Shown here: positions 44,021 to 53,751 of the stretch, one piece after another | Layout of the letters: every line of letters starts with the position of its first letter | Position numbering within the stretch: the stretch's first letter is position 1 | Assembly (NCBI RefSeq): GCF_001954275.1 | Contig: NZ_MBEU01000066.1 | Location: forward strand, 1 to 64,000 | DNA length: 64,000 nt | DNA from: Mycobacterium sp. IS-836 | GTDB lineage: Bacteria > Actinomycetota > Actinomycetes > Mycobacteriales > Mycobacteriaceae | Reading direction: 5' to 3' | Program-made: the position numbers and the translations under genes | Notes under the pieces: model-generated | What the model saw: the letters and a program-made list of their open reading frames with translations, nothing else | Told to the model about the DNA's origin: nothing | The model's database searches: none

Positions 44021-45279
44021 CTGCGGCCCTCGCGTGTGAACGTCCATTGGTAGACGTCAAGATAGCCCGACCGGAATCCGGCCTCGGAGTACGCCAGGTA
44101 AAGCTCCCACATGCGCGCGAAGACCTCGTCGAAACCCAAGTGCGTCAACTCATCTCGTTGCTGGGTGAACCGCTCCCGCCACAGGCGCAGGGTCTCGGCG
44201 TAGTGCGGGCGCAGCGAGGTCATGTCGACGGTGTGTAAACCGGTGCGCCGCTCGGTGATAGTGGAAATGGCCTGGGTGGACGGCAGCAGCCCGCCGGGGA
44301 AGATGTACTTCTGAATCCAGGTGTGGGTGTTGCGGGTGGCCAGCATCCGGCGATGCGCCATGGTGATCGCCTGGATCGCTACGCGGCCACCGGGGCGCAC
44401 CAGCCGTTCGAGCGTGGCGAAATACCGCGGCCACGAGTGATATCCCACCGCCTCGATCATCTCGACCGACACCACCGCGTCGTAGCAGCCGTCGACGTCG
44501 CGGTAGTCGCACAGGTCGATCTCGACCGAGTCGGACAGCCCGGCCGCGGCGACCCGACGCCGCGCCAGGCGCTGCTGCTCGGCCGACAGGGTCACCGAAC
44601 GGACCTGCGCCCCGCGGGCGGCCGCGCGGATGCACAACTCGCCCCACCCGGTGCCGATCTCGAGAACCCGGCTGCCGCAACCGACTTCGGCTATGTCGAG
44701 TAGCCGATCGATCTTGCGTCGTTGCGCGGCGGCCAGGTCGCCCGCGGCCGCGGGCAGCCGGGGGAACAGCGCGCACGAGTAGGTCATCGTCTCGTCGAGG
44801 AACGCGGCGAACAGGTCGTTGGAGAGGTCATAATGCTCGGCGACGTTGCGGCGGGCCTGATCTCGGCCGGCGCCGCGCCAGCGCGGCCGAAACGCCGGGC
44901 CGATCGGCCGCAGCCACTGCAATGCGCGCGGCACCAGATCGGCCACCGAGCTGGCGAAGACCGTCAACACCCGGGTGAGGTCGTGCGACGACCATTCGCC
45001 GGCCATGTAGGACTCGCCGAACCCGATCAGTCCGTGCCGCTCGATCCGGCGCGCCAGCGCATCCGCTCGATGAACCACCAATGTCGGGGCAGTCGGGTCC
45101 GCCGCTCCGACCACCGCGCCGTCGGGATAGACCAGCCGCAGCGGTAGGCGAGCGACCGCGCGCCGCAGCAGCCGGTCGGCGATAGCCCCGGCGAAAGGGC
45201 TCGACGGCACCGTCGCGACCGCCGGCCAGCGCTTCGAATCGATTGCCGCCGAGGGCTTTTGGATGGCCTTCAGGCTCAT
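44017..45279 (-). CDS. ufaA1: Cyclopropane-fatty-acyl-phospholipid synthase family UfaA1
   Basis: SAM-dependent fatty-acid methyltransferase of 420 residues. SAM site LEIGTGWGELCIRAA, and CFA-family motifs EHYDLSNDLFAAFLDETMTY, SVEMIEAVG and KYIFPGGLLPS. It probably adds a methyl or methylene group to unsaturated acyl chains of phospholipids, working with the neighbouring FAD and DUF1365 proteins. The ATG overlaps the DUF1365 gene stop (ATGA). I preferred ATG 45279 over earlier starts. Confidence 0.92.
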   Translation of the reverse strand: MSLKAIQKPSAAIDSKRWPAVATVPSSPFAGAIADRLLRRAVARLPLRLVYPDGAVVGAADPTAPTLVVHRADALARRIERHGLIGFGESYMAGEWSSHDLTRVLTVFASSVADLVPRALQWLRPIGPAFRPRWRGAGRDQARRNVAEHYDLSNDLFAAFLDETMTYSCALFPRLPAAAGDLAAAQRRKIDRLLDIAEVGCGSRVLEIGTGWGELCIRAAARGAQVRSVTLSAEQQRLARRRVAAAGLSDSVEIDLCDYRDVDGCYDAVVSVEMIEAVGYHSWPRYFATLERLVRPGGRVAIQAITMAHRRMLATRNTHTWIQKYIFPGGLLPSTQAISTITERRTGLHTVDMTSLRPHYAETLRLWRERFTQQRDELTHLGFDEVFARMWELYLAYSEAGFRSGYLDVYQWTFTREGRR

Positions 45280-46001
45280 CGCGGTACCACCGGAAGTCGA
45301 CGTAACCACAGCTTGATCCCCTGTATCCGGATGCGCGCGGCGACCACCATCGGCGCCAGCGGCGAAATGATTTGCATGATCGCGACCTGTCTGCTCGTTG
45401 CCGGACGCCGCTGTCCGCGCATGGTGGCGCTGAATTCCGGGAACGCCCGCCGGTGCTCGCGGTGCAGCGAAACGGTGATGTCGACGACGGCGCCGGGGCG
45501 GGGCGCTCGCACCAGGTAGTAGCCGTCGACTGGGTTGAACGGCGACACGTAGAACTGTTTGGCCGTGGCCACCGGAAGGTCGGCCGGGGGCAACAGGTAG
45601 GCGTGACGTTCGCCGTAGGTGTTGTGCACCTCGGCGATCACCTGACGCAGCCGGCCGTCTCGGTCATGACACCAGAAGACGCTCAGCGGGTTGAAGACAT
45701 AACCGAACACGCGGGCCTGCAGCAGCGCGGTGATGCGACCCTCGGGTGTGGCCACGCCGTTCTCGGCGAAGAAAGCGCTGAGCCGTTCGCGCAGTGAGCC
45801 GCCGTTCGAAAAGTGGTCGTCGGCGCGGAATCGTGCGAACGGCCGCAGCCACCAGGGCAGCCGGGGCAGATCGTCGACGTCGACATACCAGCTGTAGCTT
45901 CGGTATTCGAACGCGTGGCGCACCGGAACCCGCCGACAGTGGGTGATCGTGGTGCGGTAGATCGCGGGTGTCAGCACTTCGGGAAGCGCGTCGGTCAGCA
46001 C
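45276..46001 (-). CDS. DUF1365 protein (Rv0448c-like)
   Basis: Protein of 241 residues with the DUF1365 pattern: IYRTTITHCRRVPVRHAFEY, FGYVFNPLSVFWCHDRDG, EVHNTYGERHAYLL and KQFYVSPFNPVDGYY. It recurs in bacterial lipid-modification clusters beside CFA-synthase-like and FAD-dependent genes. The GTG at 46001 overlaps the stop of the FAD gene. Exact step unknown. Confidence 0.88.
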   Translation of the reverse strand: MLTDALPEVLTPAIYRTTITHCRRVPVRHAFEYRSYSWYVDVDDLPRLPWWLRPFARFRADDHFSNGGSLRERLSAFFAENGVATPEGRITALLQARVFGYVFNPLSVFWCHDRDGRLRQVIAEVHNTYGERHAYLLPPADLPVATAKQFYVSPFNPVDGYYLVRAPRPGAVVDITVSLHREHRRAFPEFSATMRGQRRPATSRQVAIMQIISPLAPMVVAARIRIQGIKLWLRRLPVVPR

Positions 46002-47290
46002 GCGGCCACCTCCCGGGGCCGGGTCGCCGCCGGCCAGTCGGCGCCGAGCCGGCGGGCGGCGCGCAGCCCCGACGCGGCGCCGTCTTCGTGGAACCCCCAG
46101 CCGTGGTAGGCGCCGGCGAAGACCAATCGATCGTCGCCCAGAGTCGGCAACAAGCGTTGGGCCGCAACGGATTGCGGCGTGTACAGCGGATGGCTGTAGG
46201 TCATCTCGGCGATCACCGATTCGGGTCGCACCCGGTCATGCCCGCCCAGGGTGACCAGGTACCGGCGCCGGGCATCGAGACGCATCAGCCTGCTGATGTC
46301 GTAGCTGACCACCACGCGGTCGTTGCCGGGAGTCACCAGGTAGTTCCACGACGCCCGCGCGCGGCGGTGGCGCGGCAGCACCGACGAGTCGGTGTGCAGC
46401 TGGGCCCGATTGGTGGAGTACGGAATCGCGCCCAACACGGCGCGCTCTCGCGGCGTCGCGCCGTCGAGCAACAGCAACGCCTGGTCGGGATGCACCGCGA
46501 CGACGGCGGCGTCGAAAAGCCGCGGCGGGTTGTTGCCCGCCCGCACTACCACCCCGTCGGGCACCCGGCGCAGGGAGTGCACCGGCGTCGACGTCGATAC
46601 CTCGTCAAGCCGGGCGGCGACGGCCCGCACGTAGGTTGCCGAGCCCCCGGTCACGGTGCGCCACGTGGGGGAGCCGAACACCGACAGCATGCCGTGGTGC
46701 GCGAGGAAGACGAATAGATAGCGGGCCGGGTACCGCAACGCGTCGTCGCCGGCGCAGGACCACACCGCCGCCACCAACGGCGTGATGAAGTAGTCGATGA
46801 AGTACGGCGAGAATCCGTGTCGGTTCAAGAAGGCGTCCAGCGTCTCGAGGCCGTCGGCATCGTCGCCCAGCAGGCGCAAGGCGGCACGGTGGAACCGGAC
46901 GATCTCGGCGAGCATGCGCAGGTAGCGCGGTCGCAGCGACTGCCGGCATGCGAAGAGGCCCCGGACCCCAAGGGCGCCAGCGTATTCGAGTCCGATGTCG
47001 TCGGCCCGCACCGACATTGACATCTCCGAATCCTGGGTGGCGATGCCGAGTTCACCGAACAATCGGCACAGTGTCGGGTAGGTCCGGTCGTTGTGCACCA
47101 AGAAGGCCGAGTCGACGGCGACGACCCGCCCGTCACCGTCGTCGACGACGTGGGTGTGCGCGTGACCGCCGAGCCGCGCGTCGGCTTCGTACAGGGTGAC
47201 GCGTTCGCGCCCGGAGAGGACGTAGGCCGCGGTGAGGCCGGCGACGCCGCTGCCGATGACCGCGACCGAGCGTGCGTAGGGCTGATCCAC
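45995..47290 (-). CDS. FAD-dependent amine-oxidase-like oxidoreductase (Rv0449c)
   Basis: Protein of 431 residues: SVAVIGSGVAGLTAAYVL dinucleotide motif, LYEADARLGGHAHTHVVDD, and a C-terminal FAD-contact segment DDRLVFAGAYHGWGFHEDG. Probably desaturates or oxidises an acyl chain before or after methylation by UfaA1 (inference from the cluster). First gene of the operon that runs through to rskA. Its GTG start is 131 bp from the divergent TetR start. Confidence 0.9.
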   Translation of the reverse strand: MDQPYARSVAVIGSGVAGLTAAYVLSGRERVTLYEADARLGGHAHTHVVDDGDGRVVAVDSAFLVHNDRTYPTLCRLFGELGIATQDSEMSMSVRADDIGLEYAGALGVRGLFACRQSLRPRYLRMLAEIVRFHRAALRLLGDDADGLETLDAFLNRHGFSPYFIDYFITPLVAAVWSCAGDDALRYPARYLFVFLAHHGMLSVFGSPTWRTVTGGSATYVRAVAARLDEVSTSTPVHSLRRVPDGVVVRAGNNPPRLFDAAVVAVHPDQALLLLDGATPRERAVLGAIPYSTNRAQLHTDSSVLPRHRRARASWNYLVTPGNDRVVVSYDISRLMRLDARRRYLVTLGGHDRVRPESVIAEMTYSHPLYTPQSVAAQRLLPTLGDDRLVFAGAYHGWGFHEDGAASGLRAARRLGADWPAATRPREVAAC

Positions 47291-47367
47291 ATCAGCTATT
47301 CGGAGCCACCGACCTGGCGGACGGGCTGCGGGGCGCTTACCGGTGTCTAGCCGAGGGTGAACGACCG

Positions 47368-47412
47368 CAAATCACACGATGTGCGTTATACAAATCACAC
47401 GATGTGCGTTAT
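47368..47412 (+). repeat. Tandem 22-bp operator-like repeat upstream of the TetR gene
   Basis: Two identical 22-bp units (47368-47389 and 47391-47412), one base apart, each with the palindromic core CACACGATGTG. The second ends 9 bp before the GTG of the TetR gene. The 23-bp period places both on nearly the same helix face, which fits duplicated TetR-operator binding and autoregulation. Confidence 0.85.
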
Positions 47413-47421
47413 CCTCAGCCG

Positions 47422-48090
47422 GTGGCGCAACTCACCTTCCAGCGCGCCCGCACCGAGGAGAACAAGCGTCAACGTGCGGCGGCCCTTGTCGAAGCCGCGC
47501 GCTCGCTGGCGGTCGAGACCGGAGTCGCCTCAGTCACTTTGACCGCCGTTGCCGGTCGCGCGGGAATCCACTACTCCGCGGTGCGGCGCTACTTCACCTC
47601 GCACAAGGAGGTGCTGCTGCACCTTGCCGCCGAAGGGTGGGCCCGCTGGTCGGGCACGGTCTGCGAGGAGCTGGGCAAGCCGGGGGCGAAATCGCCGGCG
47701 CTGGTGGCCGAGACCTTGGCCAACGCGCTCGCGGCCGACCCGCTGTTTTGTGACCTGCTGTCCAACCTGCACCTGCATCTCGAGCACGAGGTGGACATTG
47801 AGCGGGTCGTCGAGGTGAGGCGGAACATCGCCGCCGCCGCGGTCGCGCTGGCCGATGCCATCGAGGGTGCGCTGCCCGCGCTCGGCCGCTCCGGCGCCTT
47901 CGACATGTTGATCGCCGCATACTCGTTGGCCGCGGCGTTCTGGCAGATCGCCAATCCCCCGGAGCGGCTGACCGACGCCTATGCGGAGGAGCCCGACGCC
48001 CTGCCGCCCGAGTGGAACATCGACTTCGCATCCGCCCTTACCCGAGTGCTGACGGCTACCTGCATCGGCCTCGTCTCCGAGTCGTCATGA
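47422..48090 (+). CDS. TetR-family regulator of the mmpS/mmpL locus (Rv0452-like)
   Basis: Protein of about 222 residues. HTH residues AAALVEAARSLAVETGVASV then AGRAGIHYSAVRRYFTSHKE are TetR-type. I chose GTG 47422 (VAQLTFQRARTEENKRQR), just after the duplicated operator-like repeat, because an earlier start would run through that repeat. It likely autoregulates there and may also control the FAD/ufaA1 operon or mmpS-mmpL. Confidence 0.88.
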   Translation: MAQLTFQRARTEENKRQRAAALVEAARSLAVETGVASVTLTAVAGRAGIHYSAVRRYFTSHKEVLLHLAAEGWARWSGTVCEELGKPGAKSPALVAETLANALAADPLFCDLLSNLHLHLEHEVDIERVVEVRRNIAAAAVALADAIEGALPALGRSGAFDMLIAAYSLAAAFWQIANPPERLTDAYAEEPDALPPEWNIDFASALTRVLTATCIGLVSESS

Positions 48091-48217
48091 ACAGCGACGC
48101 GCGGGTGCAGAAGGGCCGTCGAAGGGGGACTGAGGTGGCCTACGCGTTCAAGAGGCCGTGGGTCGTCGCTAACGTTAGGCTATTTAATGTTTCGCCCGTG
48201 AAGGACTTGAAGCGCCC

Positions 48218-48766
48218 ATGACGACGACTGAGCCAAGGACCGAGCCGCTAATGAAGCAGGGCTCCGCCGACAGCGAGGGCAACGAGGTCGCCCCACAGCG
48301 CGCCAAGAAAAAGGGTTTGCTTGGCCGCTTCTGGCTGGTGCTCACGATCGCGGCTGTGGTCGCGGTGTCGGGATTCGTCGTTTATCGATTGCACGGCGTC
48401 TTCGGCGTTCACCGCGGTTCGTTCGGTGGTGGCACCTCGGGCGAGGTCCTCGACGAGTTCAACGCCAAGACGATCACGCTCCAGGTCTGGGGCCCACCGG
48501 GCAGCACGGCCACCATCAACTACCTCGACGAAAACTCCCACCCGCAGCAGGCCCTCAACGTGCCCTTGCCCTGGAGCAAAGTATTGAGTTCAACCAAGCC
48601 CGGCATTCCGGCAAACCTGGTGGCGCAAGGCGACGGCAGTTGGATCGCCTGCCAGTTCGTGGTGAACAAGCACGACGGGAGCGGTGACGTCATCAAGACT
48701 CCGAACCGCTCAAATCCCAACCAAACCGTGAACGCCTTCGTCTACTGCCTGGACAAGTCCGCATGA
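48218..48766 (+). CDS. mmpS4: MmpS-family membrane protein (MmpS4-like)
   Basis: Protein of 182 residues: a cytosolic N-terminus of about 35 residues, one membrane segment (about residues 38-58, FWLVLTIAAVVAVSGFVVYR), and an external beta-sandwich domain with LQVWGPPGSTATINYLDEN and SWIACQFVVN, as in MmpS4/MmpS5. It partners MmpL in the export of siderophores. Start ATG 48218; ATG 48251 is possible. Overlaps mmpL by ATGA. Subfamily number is inferred from gene neighbours. Confidence 0.85.
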   Translation: MTTTEPRTEPLMKQGSADSEGNEVAPQRAKKKGLLGRFWLVLTIAAVVAVSGFVVYRLHGVFGVHRGSFGGGTSGEVLDEFNAKTITLQVWGPPGSTATINYLDENSHPQQALNVPLPWSKVLSSTKPGIPANLVAQGDGSWIACQFVVNKHDGSGDVIKTPNRSNPNQTVNAFVYCLDKSA

Positions 48767-51687
48767 GCGAGCCAGCCGAGGCTCCGCCGCGCGTCGACCA
48801 GCCGCTGATCCCGCCGTTCCTGCCGCGGATGATCCACCGGCTGGCCCTGCCGATCGTCCTGGTGTGGTTGGGCATCGTGTTCATCACCAACACCGTGGCC
48901 CCGCAGCTGGAGGTCGTCGCAAAAACCCACTCGGTGTCGATGAGTCCGACGGACGCGGCGTCCTTTCAGTCGATGATGAAGGTCGGATCGACGTTCAAGG
49001 AGTTCAACTCCGATAACTCGGCGATGATCTTGCTGGAGGGCGACAAGCCACTCGGGGCCGAAGCGCACCGCTACTACGACGAGATCGTCAGGCGCGTCGA
49101 GCAAGACAAGAAGCACGTTCAGCACGTCCAGGATTTCTGGAGCGATCCGCTGACGGCGGCGGGTTCCCAGAGCCACGATCAAAAGGCCGCGTACGTCCAG
49201 GTCTACCTGGCCGGCAACATGGGCGGCGGGGAGGCGACCGAGTCTGCCTTAGCCGTCCGCAAGATCGTGGACTCGGTGCCCGCGCCGCCGGGCATCAAGG
49301 CCTACGTCACCGGGGCGGGTCCGCTGTTCGCCGATCAGTCCCACGCGGGTGAGAAGGGCGTCGCGAAGGTCACGCTCGTCACCTTCGCAGTGATTGTGGT
49401 GATGCTGCTGTTCGTCTACCGCTCGGTCGTCACCATGCTGATCATGCTGGCGATGGTGTTCATCGAGCTGGCGGCGGCCCGCGGTGTCGTCGCGACGCTC
49501 GGTAACTACGGCGTCATGGGGCTGTCCACCTTCGCCAACAACATGCTGGTGCTGATGGCGATCGCCGCCGGGACGGATTACGCGATCTTCGTGGTCGGGC
49601 GCTATCACGAAGCGCGCGGTTTGGGCGAGTCGCGCGAACAAGCGTTCTACACCATGTTCCACAGCACCGCGCACGTCGTGCTCGGGTCGGGATTGACCAT
49701 CGCCGGCGCGATGTACTGCCTGAGCTTCTGCCGGCTGCCGTACTTCCAGTCGCTGGGGGTGCCGTGTGCGGTCGGCATGCTGGTCGCGGTGCTCGCGGCT
49801 TTGACGCTGGCTCCGGCGATCCTGACGGTGGCGTCATTCTTCAAGCTGCTGGATCCGAAGCGAAAGCTGCAGACTCGGGGCTGGCGTCGTATCGGCACGG
49901 CGGTCGTCCGGTGGCCCGCACCGGTTCTCGCGGTGACGATTGGGATCGCATTGGTTGGTCTGCTCGCCCTGCCCGGTTACAAGACCGACTACGACAATCG
50001 CCACTTCCTGCCGGCGGACACCCCGGCCAATGTCGGTTATGCCGCCGCGGATCGGCACTTCGACCAGGCTCGGCTCAATCCTGAGCTGTTGATGATCCAG
50101 ACCGATCACGACCTGCGTAACCCGGCCGACTTCATCGTCCTGGACAAGGTCGCCAAGGCGGTCTTCCACATCCCCGGTATCGGCCGGGTGCAGACCATCA
50201 CCCGGCCGTTGGGCACGCCGCTCGACCACAGCACCCTCGGTTTTCAGATGGGCGCACAAGCCGCAGGGCGGCTCCAGACCCAGCACTATCAGGAACAGCA
50301 GGCGGCAAACCTGCTCAAGCAGGCGGACGAGCTGCGCAGGACGATGGCAACGCTGCGTGAGCAGATGCAGGTCACCCAGGATCTGAGCAACACCACACAC
50401 GAAACCACCAGGCTCACCAAAGAAACGGTGAAGATCACCGAGGCGTTGCGCGACGACATCGCCAACTTCGACGACTTCTTCCGCCCGATCCGCAGCTTCT
50501 TCTACTGGGAGAAGCATTGCTACGACATCCCGGCCTGCTGGGCACTCCGGTCGGTCTTCAACGCGCTCGACGGCATCGACCAGGTGGCTGAGAACATCGT
50601 GGAGCTCAGCGCGAACCTGGACAAGCTGGATCAGATTCAGCCGAAGCTGGTGGCGCTGATCCCGCCGCAGATCGAGAGTCAGCAGCGCAACCTCGACACC
50701 GTCATGTCGAACTACGCGATCACAAACGGTCTCAACGACCAGGCGAAGGCGCAGGCCGACAACGCCACCGCGCAAGGCGATGCCTTCGACAAAGCGAAGA
50801 ACGACGACACGTTCTACCTTCCGCCAGAGGCGTTCAACAGCCCGGATTTCGCGCGAGGTCTCAAACAGTTCATCTCGCCGGATGGGCGCGCCGTCCGGCT
50901 GATCATCTCCCATGAAGGCGACCCGGCGAGTCCCGAAGGCATCCGCCACATCGAACCGATCAAGCAGGCGGTGCACGAGGCGATCAAGGGCACGCCCTGG
51001 GAGGGCGCCAAGGTCTACCTCGGCGGTACCGCCGCGACGTACAAGGACATGCACGACGGCTCCAACATCGACCTGCTGATCGCCGGAATTGCCGCCGCCA
51101 CACTGATTTTCATCATCATGCTGGTGATCACCCGAAGCGTCGTGGCGGCCTTTGTGATCGTCGGTACGGTGTTGCTGTCCCTAGGCGCCTCATTCGGACT
51201 CTCCGTCCTGCTGTGGCAGTACATCCTGGGCATGAAGTTGCACTGGATGGTCCTGGCGATGGCGATCATCCTGCTGCTGGCGGTCGGCTCCGACTACAAC
51301 CTGCTGCTGATATCGCGGTTCAAGGAGGAAATCCACGCCGGGCTGAAGACAGGGACGATCCGCGCGATGGCCGGTTCGGGCTCGGTGGTGACCTCCGCCG
51401 GTCTGGTGTTCGCCGCGACCATGGCCACGTTCATGTTCAGCCCGCTGCTGGTGATGGCCCAGGTGGGTACGACGATCGCGCTGGGTCTATTGTTCGACAC
51501 CTTGATCGTGCGGTCGTTCATGACACCGTCGCTGGCCACCCTGCTCGGGCGCTGGTTCTGGTGGCCGCAGCACGTGCGACCCCGGCCGGCCAGCACCATG
51601 CTGCGGCCATACGGACCGCGTCCCGCCGTGCGCGAGTTGATCGACGTCGATGAGCCCCCGGCGGGCGGATTGGTACAAGCGCGCTGA
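48763..51687 (+). CDS. mmpL4: MmpL-family RND exporter (MmpL4-like)
   Basis: Membrane transporter of 974 residues with twelve expected membrane segments. Two proton-relay Asp-Tyr pairs are visible in AGTDYAIFVVGRYHEARG and VGSDYNLLLISRFKEE. A large hydrophilic, coiled-coil-like domain sits between them (for example AANLLKQADELRRTMATLRE), a feature of the siderophore-exporting MmpL4/5 subgroup. Predicted to export mycobactin or carboxymycobactin with MmpS. Orientation differs from H37Rv, where mmpS4-mmpL4 lie on the opposite strand, as I remember. Confidence 0.87.
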   Translation: MSEPAEAPPRVDQPLIPPFLPRMIHRLALPIVLVWLGIVFITNTVAPQLEVVAKTHSVSMSPTDAASFQSMMKVGSTFKEFNSDNSAMILLEGDKPLGAEAHRYYDEIVRRVEQDKKHVQHVQDFWSDPLTAAGSQSHDQKAAYVQVYLAGNMGGGEATESALAVRKIVDSVPAPPGIKAYVTGAGPLFADQSHAGEKGVAKVTLVTFAVIVVMLLFVYRSVVTMLIMLAMVFIELAAARGVVATLGNYGVMGLSTFANNMLVLMAIAAGTDYAIFVVGRYHEARGLGESREQAFYTMFHSTAHVVLGSGLTIAGAMYCLSFCRLPYFQSLGVPCAVGMLVAVLAALTLAPAILTVASFFKLLDPKRKLQTRGWRRIGTAVVRWPAPVLAVTIGIALVGLLALPGYKTDYDNRHFLPADTPANVGYAAADRHFDQARLNPELLMIQTDHDLRNPADFIVLDKVAKAVFHIPGIGRVQTITRPLGTPLDHSTLGFQMGAQAAGRLQTQHYQEQQAANLLKQADELRRTMATLREQMQVTQDLSNTTHETTRLTKETVKITEALRDDIANFDDFFRPIRSFFYWEKHCYDIPACWALRSVFNALDGIDQVAENIVELSANLDKLDQIQPKLVALIPPQIESQQRNLDTVMSNYAITNGLNDQAKAQADNATAQGDAFDKAKNDDTFYLPPEAFNSPDFARGLKQFISPDGRAVRLIISHEGDPASPEGIRHIEPIKQAVHEAIKGTPWEGAKVYLGGTAATYKDMHDGSNIDLLIAGIAAATLIFIIMLVITRSVVAAFVIVGTVLLSLGASFGLSVLLWQYILGMKLHWMVLAMAIILLLAVGSDYNLLLISRFKEEIHAGLKTGTIRAMAGSGSVVTSAGLVFAATMATFMFSPLLVMAQVGTTIALGLLFDTLIVRSFMTPSLATLLGRWFWWPQHVRPRPASTMLRPYGPRPAVRELIDVDEPPAGGLVQAR

Positions 51688-51689
51688 TC

Positions 51690-52532
51690 TTACGTCGGTG
51701 TGCGCCGAAAGGCGTTGAGCATACGGTGTTTGAACGCTTCGTCGAAAACCCGGTAGGTATCGCGCAGCCGATTTCCCGGCCAGTCGTCCGAGATGAAGTG
51801 CGTCGGCAGTAGCGGGTCGAGTTGCAGGTGCCGGACGACGGCGATCGACAACGCGAATTGGAAGCGGAAGCTGGCGCTGGTGTCGTCATGGTTTAGCGCG
51901 GGGCCGTCGAGTTCGGCCCGCATGGCGCCGGCCAACCGCTTCGCCTCACTGGCCCAATCATCAAGGGAAAACAGCGATCTCACGGTGTCGTCAGCGATCG
52001 TCGAGGCGGCCTTGTGGAAATGGACGCATTGGCGGTCCAGGACGCTGCGCATGGTCGGGAGTCGTTGCGGGTCAAGGTTATCCGGGCGCATCCACACGCC
52101 CTCGCGAAGTTCGGCCAAGTGCAGCGCGGTGGCGGCCTTACGCAGCTCGAGCCGCTCGGACGGCGGCCGGCGCTCGGCCGAGACGACGGCCAGTTCCCAC
52201 GTTCCATCCCAGCCGCGGGTGGCCACGTCCGGGATGCGCGAGGCGTCGTCGACGCGTTCGCGTCGTTCCAGCAAGTGTCCCGCCAGGGCGTAGGTCCCGT
52301 CGTCGCTGGTGAGTTCCCCGCTGGAGACCATGCGCCACAGGCACGTGCGCGCGGCGCCCCCGCTGATGCCGAACAGTGAGGCCACCGCGACGAGCTCGGC
52401 GGCGGTGAGCCGAGGTTGGTCGGCCCCCAGTAACGCGCTCGCGAGTACCGAGCGCGCGCTGAGCGCCCGGTCTCCGACTACCGCGGCGACCTCGGAACGG
52501 TTATCACGAAACGATTGACGCGTGACGGGCAC
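51690..52532 (-). CDS. PaaX-like transcriptional regulator
   Basis: Protein of 280 residues. N-terminal winged HTH (SVLASALLGADQPRLTAAEL then ISGGAARTCLWRMVSSGEL), a central PaaX domain (GWDGTWELAVVSAERRPPSE), and a C-terminal domain (HFHKAASTIADDTVRSLFSL). Members usually repress aromatic-compound catabolism and respond to CoA esters. I used GTG 52532. Divergent from the Rieske oxygenase, 19 bp away, so a shared operator is likely. Confidence 0.85.
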   Translation of the reverse strand: MPVTRQSFRDNRSEVAAVVGDRALSARSVLASALLGADQPRLTAAELVAVASLFGISGGAARTCLWRMVSSGELTSDDGTYALAGHLLERRERVDDASRIPDVATRGWDGTWELAVVSAERRPPSERLELRKAATALHLAELREGVWMRPDNLDPQRLPTMRSVLDRQCVHFHKAASTIADDTVRSLFSLDDWASEAKRLAGAMRAELDGPALNHDDTSASFRFQFALSIAVVRHLQLDPLLPTHFISDDWPGNRLRDTYRVFDEAFKHRMLNAFRRTPT

Positions 52533-52551
52533 AGTGTGATACTTCCAGACT

Positions 52552-53730
52552 ATGAGCACTCCGACAAGATCTCCGGTAGCCCCGGACGTGGAGATCGTCC
52601 GGCGGATCCTTTCCCATATCGACGCGGGAACCACCGACGAGGGCGAGGTGTGGCGCGAGCCGGTCCGCAACTACGTGGATCCAAGCCGATTCGCCGAGGA
52701 GATGCGGGTGCTGCGCGCCTACCCGAGTGTGTACCTGCCCTCGGCGGCCATCCCCAACGTCGGCGACCACGCCGAACGCACCACCTTTGGGGTGCCACTG
52801 TTCGCCGTGCGCGGCCGCGACGGCCGGTCCCGGGTGTTCCGCAACGCATGCCGGCACCGGGGGCTGGCCCTCGTCGAGGGTCGGGGCTGCTCGCACGCGC
52901 TGGTGTGTCGCTACCACGGCTGGACGTATCGGCTGGACGGCTCGCTGTCACACGTTCCGCACGACGAGGCGTTCCCCGATCTGGACATGTCGGCCCGCGG
53001 CCTGGTCGAGGTGGAAAGCCGCGAGGTGGACGGCCTGATCGTCATCGACGCCCTCGATCCACCGGCAACCGACTCGGGGCGACAGCGTGCCGACGATGCC
53101 ATGGCGGCCCTGTCCGACGGCAGCCCCTGGCGCGACAAGCTGCTGCCGGCCGAGAGGCTGGTGTTGGTGAACGCCACTGCGCGGCAGATGAATTGGAAAG
53201 TCCTCGTCGAACAGTTTCTGGAGGGCTATCACATCCGCTCGACGCACAAGGACACGTTTTTCCCGCTCCAGTACGACGATCTCACCGTCGTCGAATCGTT
53301 CGGCCCCAATACTCGAATCACGTTCCCGTACCGCAACATTGAGCGACTTCGCGATCGTCCCGAATCGGCGTGGAACATCGATGCCCGGGTGACCTACGTG
53401 TATCACCTGTTCCCCAATGTGATGATTGCGACGTTCCCCGACCAGACGATATTGATCGTGATCGACCCGGTGGACGTCGCGAACTCCGTCGTCTCCCTCT
53501 ACGCGATGGTCACGCCCGCGGTTGCCCAGAAGCTGTGGAACGCGGGCGACGCCGAGCCGCGGGCGCGCAGTCTGCTCGATGCCGGTGCCTTAGAGGACAA
53601 CGAGATGTCCGAAGGCGTGCAGCGCGGTCTGCACGCCGGGGCGAACACCTTCCTGGAGTTCGGGCGCCACGAAAGCGCGATCGGTCGCTTTCACGCGACT
53701 CTGGATGCGCGGCTGGCGCGCGTCGGCTAG
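52552..53730 (+). CDS. Rieske non-heme iron oxygenase alpha subunit
   Basis: Protein of 392 residues. Rieske cluster motif CRHRG plus CRYHGW (CxH, 15-17 residues, CxxH), and the catalytic mononuclear iron site with His/Asp ligands in FLEGYHIRSTHKD. Expected to hydroxylate or demethylate an aromatic or steroid ring using electrons from a separate reductase, which is not encoded next to it. Divergent from the PaaX-like regulator. Substrate unknown. Confidence 0.9.
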   Translation: MSTPTRSPVAPDVEIVRRILSHIDAGTTDEGEVWREPVRNYVDPSRFAEEMRVLRAYPSVYLPSAAIPNVGDHAERTTFGVPLFAVRGRDGRSRVFRNACRHRGLALVEGRGCSHALVCRYHGWTYRLDGSLSHVPHDEAFPDLDMSARGLVEVESREVDGLIVIDALDPPATDSGRQRADDAMAALSDGSPWRDKLLPAERLVLVNATARQMNWKVLVEQFLEGYHIRSTHKDTFFPLQYDDLTVVESFGPNTRITFPYRNIERLRDRPESAWNIDARVTYVYHLFPNVMIATFPDQTILIVIDPVDVANSVVSLYAMVTPAVAQKLWNAGDAEPRARSLLDAGALEDNEMSEGVQRGLHAGANTFLEFGRHESAIGRFHATLDARLARVG

Positions 53731-53751
53731 CTGCGAGCGCTGACCCGAGTA

